This document shows, in pieces, positions 21,383 to 30,692 of a stretch of DNA of 64,000 nt; the stretch's first letter is position 1; every line of letters begins with the position of its first letter. The position numbers and the translations under genes are program-made. The stretch lies in the NCBI RefSeq assembly GCF_030064125.1, contig NZ_CP125957.1, forward strand, positions 6,554,001 through 6,618,000. The letters are read 5' to 3'. This DNA is from Pseudomonas sp. G2-4. GTDB taxonomy: Bacteria; Pseudomonadota; Gammaproteobacteria; Pseudomonadales; Pseudomonadaceae. Under the pieces are notes generated by a model. It was not told where the DNA came from and made no database searches. It saw only the letters and a list, made by a program, of their open reading frames with translations.

Positions 21383-23433
21383 TTACCCCAGCAGCGAAAT
21401 ATCGGCGACGCCGAGGAACAAACCACGCAGGCGCGCCAAAAGCGCGTAACGGTTGGCCCGTACGTTGGCATCTTCGGCATTGACCATCACTGCTTCGAAA
21501 AACGCATCCACCGGTTCGCGCAGTGCCGCCAGGCGCGTCAGGGTTTCATTGTATTGACGTGCCGCCGCCATTGGCTGGACAGCCTGGTCCGCCTGCTGGA
21601 TCGCCGAATACAGGGAGAACTCATTGGCGTTGTCGAAGTATTTGGCTTCGACGGTGGCCGCGATCTTGCCTTCGGCTTTGCTCAGCAGGTTCGACACACG
21701 CTTGTTCACCGCTGCCAACGCTGCAGCTTGCGGCAGTTGGCGGAACGCCTGCACCGCTTGTACGCGCTGGTCGAAATCCAGGGCCGAACCCGGCTTCAGT
21801 GCACGCACCGACAGGTAGGTCGCGACATCGACGCCTTCGTCTTCATAACGCGCACGCAGGCGGTCGAAGATGAATTCCAGCACGGCATCCGCCAGGCCGG
21901 CCGACTTGACCTTGCTGCCGAACGCGTTGACGGCGAACGCCACGGCGTCGTTCAGGTCCAGGTCCAGTTGCTTGTCGATCAGGATCCGCAGCACGCCCAG
22001 TGCCGCACGACGCAAGGCATACGGGTCTTTGCTGCCGGTAGGCAGCATGCCGATGCCGAAGATGCCGACCAGGGTGTCGAGCTTGTCGGCGATGGCCACG
22101 GCCGCACCGGTCAGGGTGGTCGGCAGTTCAGCGCCGGCACCGCGGGGCATGTACTGCTCGTTCAGCGCCAGGGCTACGTCTTGTGGCTCGCCATCATTGA
22201 GGGCGTAGTAGTAACCGGCGACACCTTGCATCTCCGGGAACTCACCGACCATCTCGGTGGACAGGTCGCACTTGGACAGCAGTCCGGCACGGGCCGCGCG
22301 CTGGGCGTCGCCGCCGATGCGCGGGGCGATGAACGCCGCCAGTTTCGATACGCGCTCGGCCTTGTCGTAGACGCTGCCGAGTTTTTCCTGGAACACCACG
22401 TTCTTCAGGCGCTCGTTGAAGCTTTCCAGCGGCTGTTTCTTGTCTTGCTTGAAGAAGAACTCGGCATCGGTCAGGCGCGGGCGAACGACTTTTTCGTTAC
22501 CGGCGATGATCTGCTGCGGGTCTTTGCTTTCAATGTTGGCCACCGTGATGAAGCGCGGCAGCAACTTGCCGTCGGCGTCCAGCAGGCAGAAGTACTTCTG
22601 ATTGTCCTGCATGGTGGTGATCAGCGCTTCCTGTGGCACTTCGAGGAAACGTTCCTCGAACGAGCACACCAGCGGCACTGGCCATTCCACCAACGCGGTC
22701 ACTTCGTCCAGCAGGTTGGCCGGCACGATGGCGGTGCCTTCCTGTTGGGAGGCCAGCTCTTCGGTGCGCTTGCTGATCAGCTCGCGACGTTCGTTGGCGT
22801 CGGCCAGCACGTAGGCGCCACGCAGATCGGCCAGGTAGTTGGCCGGCGAGGTGATGCGCACGCTCTGCGGATGATGGAAGCGGTGCCCACGGGAATCGCG
22901 ACCGGCCTTCTGGGCCAGGATCGTGCAATCGATGACCTGGTCACCGAGCAGCATCACCAGCCATTGGGTCGGACGCACGAACTCTTCCTTGCGCGCGGCC
23001 CAGCGCATGCGCTTGGGGATCGGCAAGTCATTGAGGGAGTCTTCGACGATGGTCGGCAGCAGGCTGGCGGTCGGCTTGCCCTTGATGCTCTGGCTGTAGC
23101 GCAGCTTCGGGCCGCTCTGGTCGATTTCGCTCAGGTCCACGCCACACTTCTTGGCGAAACCGAGGGCGGCCTGGGTCGGGTTGCCGTCGGCATCGAACGC
23201 GGCCTGGCGTGGTGGGCCGTCGAGGTTGATGCTGCGGTCCGGCTGCTGGGTCGCCAGGGCGGTGATCAGCACGGCCAGACGGCGCGGCGCGGCGTAGACG
23301 TGCTTGGCTTCGAAGTTCAGGCCAGCGGCTTGCAGGCCTTTTTCGATACCGGCCAGGAATGCATCGGCCAGGGTGTTCAGGGCTTTGGGTGGCAGTTCTT
23401 CGGTGCCCAGTTCAACCAGAAAATCTTGAGCAC

Positions 23434-23437
<4 letters not shown>
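21383..23437 (-). CDS. glyS: Glycyl-tRNA synthetase beta subunit (684 aa)
   Basis: Beta subunit of the heterotetrameric bacterial GlyRS, binding tRNA(Gly). It starts [20 protein letters not shown], the family signature, and shows [22 protein letters not shown] and [19 protein letters not shown] segments; the C-terminal region holds the anticodon-binding fold. The start codon overlaps the glyQ stop by 4 bp (ATGA), consistent with equimolar translation of the two subunits. Confidence 0.97.
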
Positions 23438-24387
<950 letters not shown>

Positions 24388-24468
24388 GAAATTCACCTGT
24401 TTCTTGGGCTGCGATTTAAAGAGCGGGAGTATACCCGATTCGTTCGTGCGCACGCCCCCTGGAGCCTT

Positions 24469-25026
24469 ATGCCACGCTGCTTTTGGTGTTCTGACGATCC
24501 GTTGTACATGGCTTATCACGATCAGGAGTGGGGCACGCCGCTGCGCGATGCGCAGGGTTTGTTCGAGTTGCTTTTGCTCGAAGGGTTCCAGGCCGGACTG
24601 TCCTGGATCACCGTTTTGCGCAAACGCGAGCGCTATCGGCAAGTGCTGTTTGGCTTTGACGTGCAACGAGTGGCGCAGATGAGCGATGCGGAAATCGACG
24701 ACCTGATGCTCGACTCCGGCATCATCCGCAACCGCCTCAAGCTCAAGGCGGCCCGGCGCAATGCCCAGGCCTGGATGGCCCTGGAAGATCCGGTGGCGTT
24801 TCTCTGGTCGTTCGTGGGCGACAAACCCATCATCAACCACTTCAAGGACCGCACCGAAGTGCCGGCCATCACGCCCGAGGCGCTGGCGATGAGCAAAGGC
24901 CTGAAAAAAGCCGGGTTCACCTTCGTCGGCCCAACCATTTGCTACGCCTTGATGCAGGCCTCGGGGATGGTCATGGACCACACCCAGGATTGCGACCGTT
25001 ACGCCGAGCTGGCAAACGGTGGTTAG
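24469..25026 (+). CDS. tag: DNA-3-methyladenine glycosylase I (185 aa)
   Basis: Removes 3-methyladenine from alkylated DNA. The zinc ligands of the Tag family are in place: Cys4 and His17 in [26 protein letters not shown] N-terminus, and the C-terminal His and Cys in [22 protein letters not shown] (near residue 42) is the conserved helix. Divergent from glyQ; followed by lpxL after 43 bp, so the two may be co-transcribed. Confidence 0.95.
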   Translation: MPRCFWCSDDPLYMAYHDQEWGTPLRDAQGLFELLLLEGFQAGLSWITVLRKRERYRQVLFGFDVQRVAQMSDAEIDDLMLDSGIIRNRLKLKAARRNAQAWMALEDPVAFLWSFVGDKPIINHFKDRTEVPAITPEALAMSKGLKKAGFTFVGPTICYALMQASGMVMDHTQDCDRYAELANGG

Positions 25027-25068
25027 AATAGTCGGCTCGCAATACGACCCAAGAATTCAGGAGTGACC

Positions 25069-25077
25069 TGTGGATAA
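25069..25077 (-). promoter_or_regulatory. DnaA box overlapping the lpxL start codon
   Basis: TGTGGATAA, the exact complement of TTATCCACA, begins one base before the GTG start of lpxL and directly after its AGGAG ribosome-binding site. It is the last perfect DnaA box in the window. Confidence 0.6.
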
Positions 25078-25957
25078 GTTGAAAGGCGCCTTGCTGGTCG
25101 GCGCTCTGCGGTTGTTTGCGCTGCTGCCCTGGCGCGCGGTGCAAGCGGTGGGCTCGGCCATTGGCTGGTTCATGTGGAAGCTGCCCAACCGCTCCCGCGA
25201 CGTGGTGCGGATCAACCTCGCCAAGTGCTTCCCCGAGATGGACCCGGCCGAGCGCGAGCGCCTGGTGGGCCAGAGCCTCAAGGACATCGGCAAATCCCTG
25301 ACCGAAAGCGCCTGCGCCTGGATCTGGCCGGCCCAGCGCTCCATCGACCTGGTGCGTGAAGTCGAAGGCCTGGATGTATTGAAAGAAGCGCTGGCGTCCG
25401 GCAAAGGCGTGGTGGGCATCACCAGCCACCTGGGCAACTGGGAAGTGCTCAACCACTTCTATTGCAGCCAGTGCAAACCGATCATTTTCTACCGCCCGCC
25501 CAAGCTCAAGGCGGTGGATGACTTGCTGCGCAAACAGCGCGTGCAATTGGGCAACAAAGTCGCGGCGTCGACCAAGGAAGGCATCCTCAGCGTCATCAAG
25601 GAAGTGCGCAAAGGCGGCCAGGTGGGCATCCCCGCCGACCCCGAACCGTCGGAATCCGCCGGCATCTTCGTACCCTTCTTCGCCACCCAGGCCCTGACCA
25701 GCAAGTTCGTCCCCAACATGCTCGCCGGCGGCAAAGCCGTCGGCGTCTTCCTCCACGCCCTGCGCCTGCCGGACGGCTCCGGCTACAAAGTCATCCTCGA
25801 AGCCGCACCAGACGCCATGTACAGCACCGACACCGAAACCGCCTGCGCCGCCATGAGCCAAGTGGTGGAGCGCTACGTGCGGGCCTACCCGAGTCAGTAC
25901 ATGTGGAGCATGAAGCGCTTCAAGAAACGCCCACCGGGCGAGGCGCGGTGGTACTGA
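25070..25957 (+). CDS. lpxL: Lipid A lauroyl-type acyltransferase LpxL/HtrB (295 aa)
   Basis: Inner-membrane enzyme adding a secondary acyl chain to lipid A. Start is GTG at 25070 with AGGAG 5-10 bp upstream. An N-terminal hydrophobic helix covers residues 7-33. The catalytic H(X4)E motif reads SHLGNWE near residue 125, followed by FYRPPKLKAVDDLLRKQR and the PADPEPSESAGIFVPFFATQA block. It corresponds by position to P. aeruginosa PA0011. Which acyl chain and which position are used cannot be told from sequence. The C-terminal third of the gene has unusually GC-rich codon use. Confidence 0.9.
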   Translation: MDKLKGALLVGALRLFALLPWRAVQAVGSAIGWFMWKLPNRSRDVVRINLAKCFPEMDPAERERLVGQSLKDIGKSLTESACAWIWPAQRSIDLVREVEGLDVLKEALASGKGVVGITSHLGNWEVLNHFYCSQCKPIIFYRPPKLKAVDDLLRKQRVQLGNKVAASTKEGILSVIKEVRKGGQVGIPADPEPSESAGIFVPFFATQALTSKFVPNMLAGGKAVGVFLHALRLPDGSGYKVILEAAPDAMYSTDTETACAAMSQVVERYVRAYPSQYMWSMKRFKKRPPGEARWY

Positions 25958-25972
25958 AGGCAGGGTTCTAAT

Positions 25973-26014
25973 TGTGGCGAGGGCGCTCGCTCCCGCTGGG
26001 CTGCGCAGCAGCCC
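25973..26014 (+). repeat. REP element, family A (single copy)
   Basis: TGTGGCGAGGGCGCTCGCTC followed by CCGCTGGGCTGCGCAGCAGC. The central hairpin carries compensating changes (GCGCTCGC for AGCTTGCT), which preserves the stem. It lies 16 bp after lpxL. Confidence 0.85.
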
Positions 26015-26090
26015 CACCCCCAACCTTCAACCTAAAGCTTGAGCCCCCACTGTCGATAACCCATGTATCCGCCAATCATGGACCGATGAA

Positions 26091-26816
26091 ATGGAACTCT
26101 CTCTTAGCACTGCCTCTATCACTCCAGCCAACACCAACCTCACCCGTTCCGAGCAGAAGTTGGTCACCCATCCTCCAGCAGGCTCCGTAAAGGAACTGGA
26201 AAATGGCGGCCCAGCGGCCATCTACCACCCCAGTGAAGAAACCCAGGCCATGGAGCAAACGCTGGTGGTCACCACCACCTGGGTGGGTCGATCCCAATCG
26301 CCCGATTTCCCTCGACTTGCCGAGATCACCGCGGGAGCGAAAAGCACGCTGACCACCTCCTTCGAGACATTCCAGTCAACGCTGTCGGCAACCGATCCGG
26401 ACTTGGCCAGCAAGAAATACGGCTTCACCGTCGAGGCCGACGGCAAGCTGAAAGTGCTCAACACGGCCGGCCAGCTCAGCAGCTCGGAAATCCAGCGGCT
26501 CACCGATTTGCTCAATGAATCCGATGACCTGAAAGCCGCCGCCAATGCGTTCCGCGACGCCTCCATCGACATGGTCGACGCCGACTCACCATGGTCCGGT
26601 AGCTATCTGGGTCTCTACAACCTGACCAAGGAAAACTTCGCCAGCACCATCGATCTGGCGCCGATGCTCAAGCGCGCCGGCTCGGTGCCGCCCAAGGAAT
26701 TTTCGGATGGGTTGTTTTTCAACCAACTGGCGTACAAAGGCGAACGGGCCACGCGCGAGACGGAAGCCGCGATGCTTGAACGGCGTGCTGCGCAGCGATT
26801 TACCGCGCAGGCTTGA
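26091..26816 (+). CDS. Uncharacterised protein (241 aa)
   Basis: Not recognised. A soluble-looking protein without signal peptide or membrane segment. The first 45 residues are rich in Ser, Thr and Pro; the middle contains a helix-prone segment (EIQRLTDLLNESDDLKAAANAFRD) and the C-terminus is Ala/Arg/Glu-rich. Codon use is the host type, and the frame is long and uninterrupted, so it is probably a real gene. It is isolated between REP elements, with no partner on either side within 250 bp. The Ser/Thr-rich, weakly structured N-terminus recalls secreted effectors, but no evidence beyond that supports secretion. Confidence 0.75.
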   Translation: MELSLSTASITPANTNLTRSEQKLVTHPPAGSVKELENGGPAAIYHPSEETQAMEQTLVVTTTWVGRSQSPDFPRLAEITAGAKSTLTTSFETFQSTLSATDPDLASKKYGFTVEADGKLKVLNTAGQLSSSEIQRLTDLLNESDDLKAAANAFRDASIDMVDADSPWSGSYLGLYNLTKENFASTIDLAPMLKRAGSVPPKEFSDGLFFNQLAYKGERATRETEAAMLERRAAQRFTAQA

Positions 26817-26874
26817 ACGGCAGGGTCGCGCGTGATCAGTAGCGGTCAGGAATTAATTCTGGAAAAGGATTAAG

Positions 26875-27042
26875 TGTGGTGAGGGGATTCATCCCCCGAT
26901 AGGTTGCGCAGCAACCCCGTCATTGTGGCGAGGGGATTTATCCCCGCTGGGCTGCGCAGCAGCCCCAAGTTTGATCGTTTCCAAGCCTACCCTGAACCCC
27001 GTGGCGAGGGAGCTTGCTCCCGCTGGGCTGCGAAGCAGCCCC
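26875..27042 (+). repeat. Three tandem REP elements, family A, same orientation
   Basis: Copies at about 26875-26918, 26924-26966 and 27000-27042, each TGTGG(C/T)GAGGG followed by a small hairpin and a GGGCTGCGCAGCAGCCCC-type second hairpin. The three have different first loops (GGATTCATCC, GGATTTATCC, GAGCTTGCTC), so they are diverged relatives and not a fresh duplication. They fill the whole gap before the FAD oxidoreductase gene; the last one ends 34 bp before its start. Confidence 0.88.
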
Positions 27043-27075
27043 AACCGACCAAGCGCACAACCCAACGGAGGCGAA

Positions 27076-28122
27076 ATGGATAACGCTCCAGGCAAACGCG
27101 TCATCGTCATCGGTGCGGGCATCGTCGGCGCATCCCTGGCCTACCACCTGGCGGCCAAAGGCGCGTATGTCACGGTCGTCGAGGCCAAAGGCATTGCGTC
27201 AGGCGTGACCGGCAGCTCATTCGCCTGGATCAACACCACACACGGCGACCCCGATCCTATTGCGCCATTGCGCGGTGCCGCCATCCAGGAATACCACCAA
27301 CTTGAAACACAGCTACCCGGCCTGAAGATCCAATGGACTGGCGCCCTGTCTTACGGCGTGAGCACAAAAACTCCGGCAAACCGGATACCCCGATCGAGCA
27401 TTCTCGAGCTTGAGCCAAACCTCAAGAACCCTCCTCAATTCGCTTCGTATGCAGCAGAAGAAGGCGCATTGGACGCCGTAGCAGCCACCCATGCATTGAT
27501 CGCCGGCGCCCAGGCGAATGGAGCGCAAGTACTCACCCAAACGCCGGTTCTCGGCTTTAAAACCCAGGGTTCCACGGTGTTGGGCGTCGAAACCGCCGCA
27601 GGTATCATCGAGGCCGATATTGTCGTACTGGCAGCCGGCACAGGCATCAAGAAGCTGACCGACCTGCTTGAAGTGCCCCTGCCCATAGAAACTTCGCCGG
27701 CGATTTTCATCCGCTACACGTCGCAACCCAACGTGGTACGCACCCTCATCTCCAACCCGGAAATGGAAGTGAGGCAAACCCCAGAGGGTACGTTGCTGGC
27801 GGCCGAAGACTACCTGGGCGACGCCTTGGAAAACCAACCCTCGGAGATTGCGTTGCGAACGGCCAACGCCATCAAAAACGAGCTCCACGGCGTCATCTCC
27901 CTGGACCTGCAATCGGCTTGTGTCGGATACAGACCCATGCCTGCCGATGACATCCCCATCATTGGTTATCTTCCGCAGGTCGGCGGCGTATACGTGTGCG
28001 TCATGCACCCCGGCGTTACCCTGGCGGCGGTTGTGGGCCGTCTTGCCAGTGAAGAGATCATCGGCGACAAGCCTTCCCCTGCCCTCACTCCCTGCCGTCC
28101 GGATCGATTTTTTCAAGCTTAG
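27076..28122 (+). CDS. FAD-dependent oxidoreductase, DAO family (348 aa)
   Basis: N-terminal dinucleotide-binding motif VIVIGAGIVGASLAYHLAAKG (residues 9-29) followed by the acidic VVEAKG typical of FAD enzymes of the D-amino-acid oxidase/glycine oxidase group. The C-terminal YRPMPADDIPIIGYLPQVGG and MHPGVTLAAVVGR match the usual second FAD-contacting block. GGAGG ribosome-binding site 6 bp before the ATG. Substrate unknown; candidates are small amines or amino acids. No dedicated transporter or partner adjoins it apart from the VOC protein 55 bp downstream. Confidence 0.85.
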   Translation: MDNAPGKRVIVIGAGIVGASLAYHLAAKGAYVTVVEAKGIASGVTGSSFAWINTTHGDPDPIAPLRGAAIQEYHQLETQLPGLKIQWTGALSYGVSTKTPANRIPRSSILELEPNLKNPPQFASYAAEEGALDAVAATHALIAGAQANGAQVLTQTPVLGFKTQGSTVLGVETAAGIIEADIVVLAAGTGIKKLTDLLEVPLPIETSPAIFIRYTSQPNVVRTLISNPEMEVRQTPEGTLLAAEDYLGDALENQPSEIALRTANAIKNELHGVISLDLQSACVGYRPMPADDIPIIGYLPQVGGVYVCVMHPGVTLAAVVGRLASEEIIGDKPSPALTPCRPDRFFQA

Positions 28123-28176
28123 TGAGGCGTGAATGGCCTAAGCTCGCCTACTCCCCAATCAGCCAAGGAAGCGTCA

Positions 28177-28530
28177 ATGGGCATTCGCGGAAATGACCGT
28201 CAAATCGATAACATCGAGTTCAATGTCAACGACATCGCCCGAAGCAAAGCTTTCTATGGCAGCGTATTCGGCTGGCGTTTCGTCGACTACGGCCCGACCT
28301 ATACCGAATTCAGCGACGGTCGCCTGACCGGTGGGTTCACGACCGGTGAACCTGTTCGCCCAGGTGGCCCGTTGATCATCCTGTACGCGGATGACCTTGA
28401 AGGCACCCAACTCAGGCTCGAAGCCGCAGGGGCCACCATCAGCCGTGAAGTGTTCGCCTTCCCGGGTGGCCGACGTTTCCACTTTATCGACCCAGATGGC
28501 TATGAATTGGCGGTGTGGTCGGCTTCCTGA
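28177..28530 (+). CDS. VOC/glyoxalase-like protein (117 aa)
   Basis: Single vicinal-oxygen-chelate module: N-terminal IEFNVNDIARSKAFYGSVFGW, central TGGFTTGEPVRPGGPLIILY and C-terminal FAFPGGRRFHFIDPDGYELAVW. The family includes glyoxalases, dioxygenases and antibiotic-binding proteins. The metal-ligand His normally in the first beta strand is replaced here (IEFNV), while FHFIDPDGYELAVW keeps the His and Glu positions, so it may not be a standard metalloenzyme. Function unknown. Possibly co-transcribed with the oxidoreductase upstream. Confidence 0.8.
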   Translation: MGIRGNDRQIDNIEFNVNDIARSKAFYGSVFGWRFVDYGPTYTEFSDGRLTGGFTTGEPVRPGGPLIILYADDLEGTQLRLEAAGATISREVFAFPGGRRFHFIDPDGYELAVWSAS

Positions 28531-28573
28531 GTGACTGATCAAAAACAGGCCCCGAGTAAAGATCTTTCCAATA

Positions 28574-28606
28574 AAACGAACCCGACTATTTGCGTCAGGT
28601 TCGTTT
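28574..28606 (+). terminator. Possible terminator after the VOC gene
   Basis: AAACGAACC pairs with GGTTCGTTT around a 15-nt loop; only three Ts follow the stem, so it is a weak candidate. The rest of 28531-28811 shows nothing recognisable except the AAGGAGTTCC ribosome-binding site for the next gene. Confidence 0.4.
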
Positions 28607-28811
28607 ACTCCACTCAGGCTGTCCGTCACAACAACACCCACAAAGAGGCGCAAATCCCCAATCGCGTCCATGATTAACCCCCTGCGATATCGAAAGCGCT
28701 GGATGAACGACGATTCGAGACCCTCGAAGATCCATCTCTAACCCCGTTTAACTATCATCCAGCCAAAAATATCGCGCAGCCCCCAGGTCCATTCATCAAG
28801 GAGTTCCTCCC

Positions 28812-29600
28812 ATGAAAATCGACTTCACCGGCCGTCACGTCTTAGTCACCGGATCCACCAGCGGTATCGGTTTCGCCACAGCCAAAGGCTTCCTCGAAGC
28901 CGGCGCCCAAGTGGTTATCAACGGTCGCAGCGAGAGCAGCGTGGAAGATGCGTTGCAGCGCTTGGGCGATCTTGCCTCAAGGGCCGACGGTTTCGTGGGG
29001 GACCTCAGCAACGAGCCGGGCTGCCAGGCATTGATCACGAAGTACCCGCGCTTCGATATCGTCATCAACAATCTCGGCATTTTCAAACAGCAGGATTTCT
29101 TCGAAACACCGGACAGCGAATGGCAACGCTTCTTCGAAACCAACGTGATGTCGGGCGTGCGTGTTTCCAGGGCCTACGCGCAGGGCATGGTCGAGCGGGG
29201 TTGGGGGCGGATTGTGTTCATCTCGTCGGAATCGGGCGTGAACATCCCAGCGGACATGATCCACTACGGCTTCACTAAGACCGCCCAACTTTCCATTGCT
29301 CGCGGCTTGGCCAAGCGGCTCGCTGGCACGGGCGTTACGGTGAACTCGGTGCTGCCTGGGCCGACGCTTTCCGAAGGGGTCGCCCAGATGCTCCAGGCAG
29401 ACGTTGAGCGCACCGGGGAAAGCCTGGAAAAGGTCGCGGCAGATTTCGTCAATGAGCACCGTAGCACTTCGATCATCCAGCGCGCGGCGCGCGTCGAGGA
29501 AGTCGCCAACATGATCATTTACGTCAGCTCGGAGCAGGCTTCGGCTACCACGGGTGCGGCACTGCGTGTCGATGGTGGCGTGGTGGATAGCATCGTTTAG
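28812..29600 (+). CDS. Short-chain dehydrogenase/reductase (262 aa)
   Basis: Classical SDR. Cofactor motif TGSTSGIGFATAKGF at residues 13-27, NNLGIF (NNAG variant) near 90, catalytic Ser in ISSESGV and the YxxxK dyad in YGFTK near residue 157, followed by VNSVLPGPT. The RS basic pair (NGRSESS) after beta-2 suggests NADP preference. Strong AAGGAG ribosome-binding site. Substrate unknown. The gene ends at a bidirectional terminator. Confidence 0.92.
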   Translation: MKIDFTGRHVLVTGSTSGIGFATAKGFLEAGAQVVINGRSESSVEDALQRLGDLASRADGFVGDLSNEPGCQALITKYPRFDIVINNLGIFKQQDFFETPDSEWQRFFETNVMSGVRVSRAYAQGMVERGWGRIVFISSESGVNIPADMIHYGFTKTAQLSIARGLAKRLAGTGVTVNSVLPGPTLSEGVAQMLQADVERTGESLEKVAADFVNEHRSTSIIQRAARVEEVANMIIYVSSEQASATTGAALRVDGGVVDSIV

Positions 29601-29617
29601 GATCCCACGACACGTTG

Positions 29618-29667
29618 CAAAAAAAACGCCGCTTCCTCATGAGAGATAAGCGGCGTTTTTTGTTTTG
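29618..29667. terminator. Bidirectional terminator between the SDR and the repeat-protein gene
   Basis: AAAAAACGCCGCTT pairs with AAGCGGCGTTTTTT; A-run on the left and T-run on the right serve transcripts on both strands, the SDR from the left and ohr plus the repeat-protein gene from the right. Confidence 0.93.
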
Positions 29668-29716
29668 GAGACAACATGGGTTGATTTGACCGACTTTGGC
29701 GTGGTGAAGGGCTTGT

Positions 29717-30241
29717 TCAGCCCACTCTGTTTTCCATCAGGCGATCCGAACCACCTTCGGCTACACGGTTTTCGATCAGTCGGTCCGAGCCACCTTCGGC
29801 TACACGGTTTTCGATCAGTCGGTCCGAGCCACCTTCGGCTACACGGTTTTCGATCAGGCGATCCGAACCACCTTCGGCTACACGGTTTTCGATCAGGCGA
29901 TCCGAACCACCTTCGGCTACACGGTTTTCGATCAGGCGATCCGAACCACCTTCGGCTACACGGTTTTCGATCAGGCGATCCGAACCACCTTCGGCTACAC
30001 GGTTTTCGATCAGGCGATCCGAACCACCTTCGGCTACACGGTTTTCAATCAGGCGATCCGAACCACCTTCGGCTACGCGTTTTTCGATCAGGCGATCCGA
30101 GCCGCCTTCGGCTACGCGCTTTTCGATCAGTCGATCCGAGCCACCCTCAGCGAACGTAGGTTGAACAAATGAAGTGGCGAACGCATTGCCGAGGGACAGT
30201 GCCAGAAGCGAACCAACGAGTGTTTTGCGGAAAGTTTTCAT
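29717..30241 (-). CDS. Secreted protein of eleven tandem 13-residue repeats (174 aa)
   Basis: A signal peptide (MKTFRKTLVGSLLALSLGNA, likely cleaved after AFA at residue 22) is followed by a short spacer and then eleven repeats of AEGGSDRLIENRV (residues 31-173). The two N-terminal copies read EKR, copies 3-10 read ENR, and the last reads LMENRVG. After processing almost the whole mature protein is repeat, with no Cys and alternating acidic and basic residues. The gene starts 31 bp after ohr on the same strand, with AAGGATCAGG before the ATG, so it may share the ohr transcript. I recall short pseudomonad proteins with EGGSDRLIE motifs annotated loosely as phage infection protein; no function is established here. 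Confidence 0.88.
   Translation of the reverse strand: MKTFRKTLVGSLLALSLGNAFATSFVQPTFAEGGSDRLIEKRVAEGGSDRLIEKRVAEGGSDRLIENRVAEGGSDRLIENRVAEGGSDRLIENRVAEGGSDRLIENRVAEGGSDRLIENRVAEGGSDRLIENRVAEGGSDRLIENRVAEGGSDRLIENRVAEGGSDRLMENRVG
29723..30151. repeat. Tandem repeat array, 11 x 39 bp
   Basis: Eleven head-to-tail 39-bp units encoding the 13-residue peptide repeat. Most units differ by at most a few bases (GATCAGGCGATCCGAACCACC versus GATCAGTCGGTCCGAGCCACC variants at the left end), pointing to recent expansion by slippage or recombination. Because 39 is a multiple of three, the opposite strand is also open; that reading is a by-product. Confidence 0.97.
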
Positions 30242-30272
30242 GTCCTGATCCTTTTATTTGTATGTGAGTGAG

Positions 30273-30692
30273 TTAGACGGTGACGTGCAAACGGACGTCG
30301 ACGTTGCCGCGTGTTGCGTTGGAGTACGGGCAAACCTGGTGAGCCGCGTCGACCAGCGCTTGAGCATCGGCTTGGTCCAGACCTGGCAGGCTGATGTGCA
30401 GGTCGATGTCCAGACCGAAACCGCCAGGGATCTGGCCGATGCCGACGTGTGCCGTGATCGAGGCGTCGGCAGGAATGCTGCGTTTGCTCTGGCTGGCGAC
30501 AAATTTCAGTGCGCCGATGAAGCAGGCGGAGTAGCCGGCTGCGAACAGTTGCTCAGGGTTGGTGGCTTCACCACCGGCACCACCCAAGGCTTTTGGCGTG
30601 GCCAGTTTCACGTCGAGAATCTTGTCGCTGGAAACAGCACGGCCATCACGGCCACCGGTGGAGGTTGCGACTGCGGTGTAGAGAACGTTCAT
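30273..30692 (-). CDS. ohr: Organic hydroperoxide resistance protein Ohr (139 aa)
   Basis: Thiol peroxidase of the Ohr/OsmC family that reduces organic and fatty-acid hydroperoxides. The start MNVLYTAVATSTGGRDGRA is the conserved Ohr N-terminus. The reactive cysteines are in GYSACFIGAL (near residue 60) and VCPYSNATRGN (near 125), and the QLFAAGYSACF helix is intact. No OhrR regulator gene is adjacent. AT-rich upstream sequence with a spaced inverted repeat may be the operator. The repeat protein follows after 31 bp. Confidence 0.95.
   Translation of the reverse strand: MNVLYTAVATSTGGRDGRAVSSDKILDVKLATPKALGGAGGEATNPEQLFAAGYSACFIGALKFVASQSKRSIPADASITAHVGIGQIPGGFGLDIDLHISLPGLDQADAQALVDAAHQVCPYSNATRGNVDVRLHVTV

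Noticed and set aside
24388..24468. T-box leader for glyQS
   Set aside because: The spacer is only 81 bp, too short, and has no T-box sequence.
29723..30151. Regular 39-bp repeats suggesting a CRISPR array
   Set aside because: Units are directly adjacent without spacers, and there are no cas genes.
29665..30159. Plus-strand frame through the 39-bp repeats (HLRLHGFRSGDPN repeats)
   Set aside because: Open only because the unit length is a multiple of three; the minus-strand reading has a signal peptide and ribosome-binding site.
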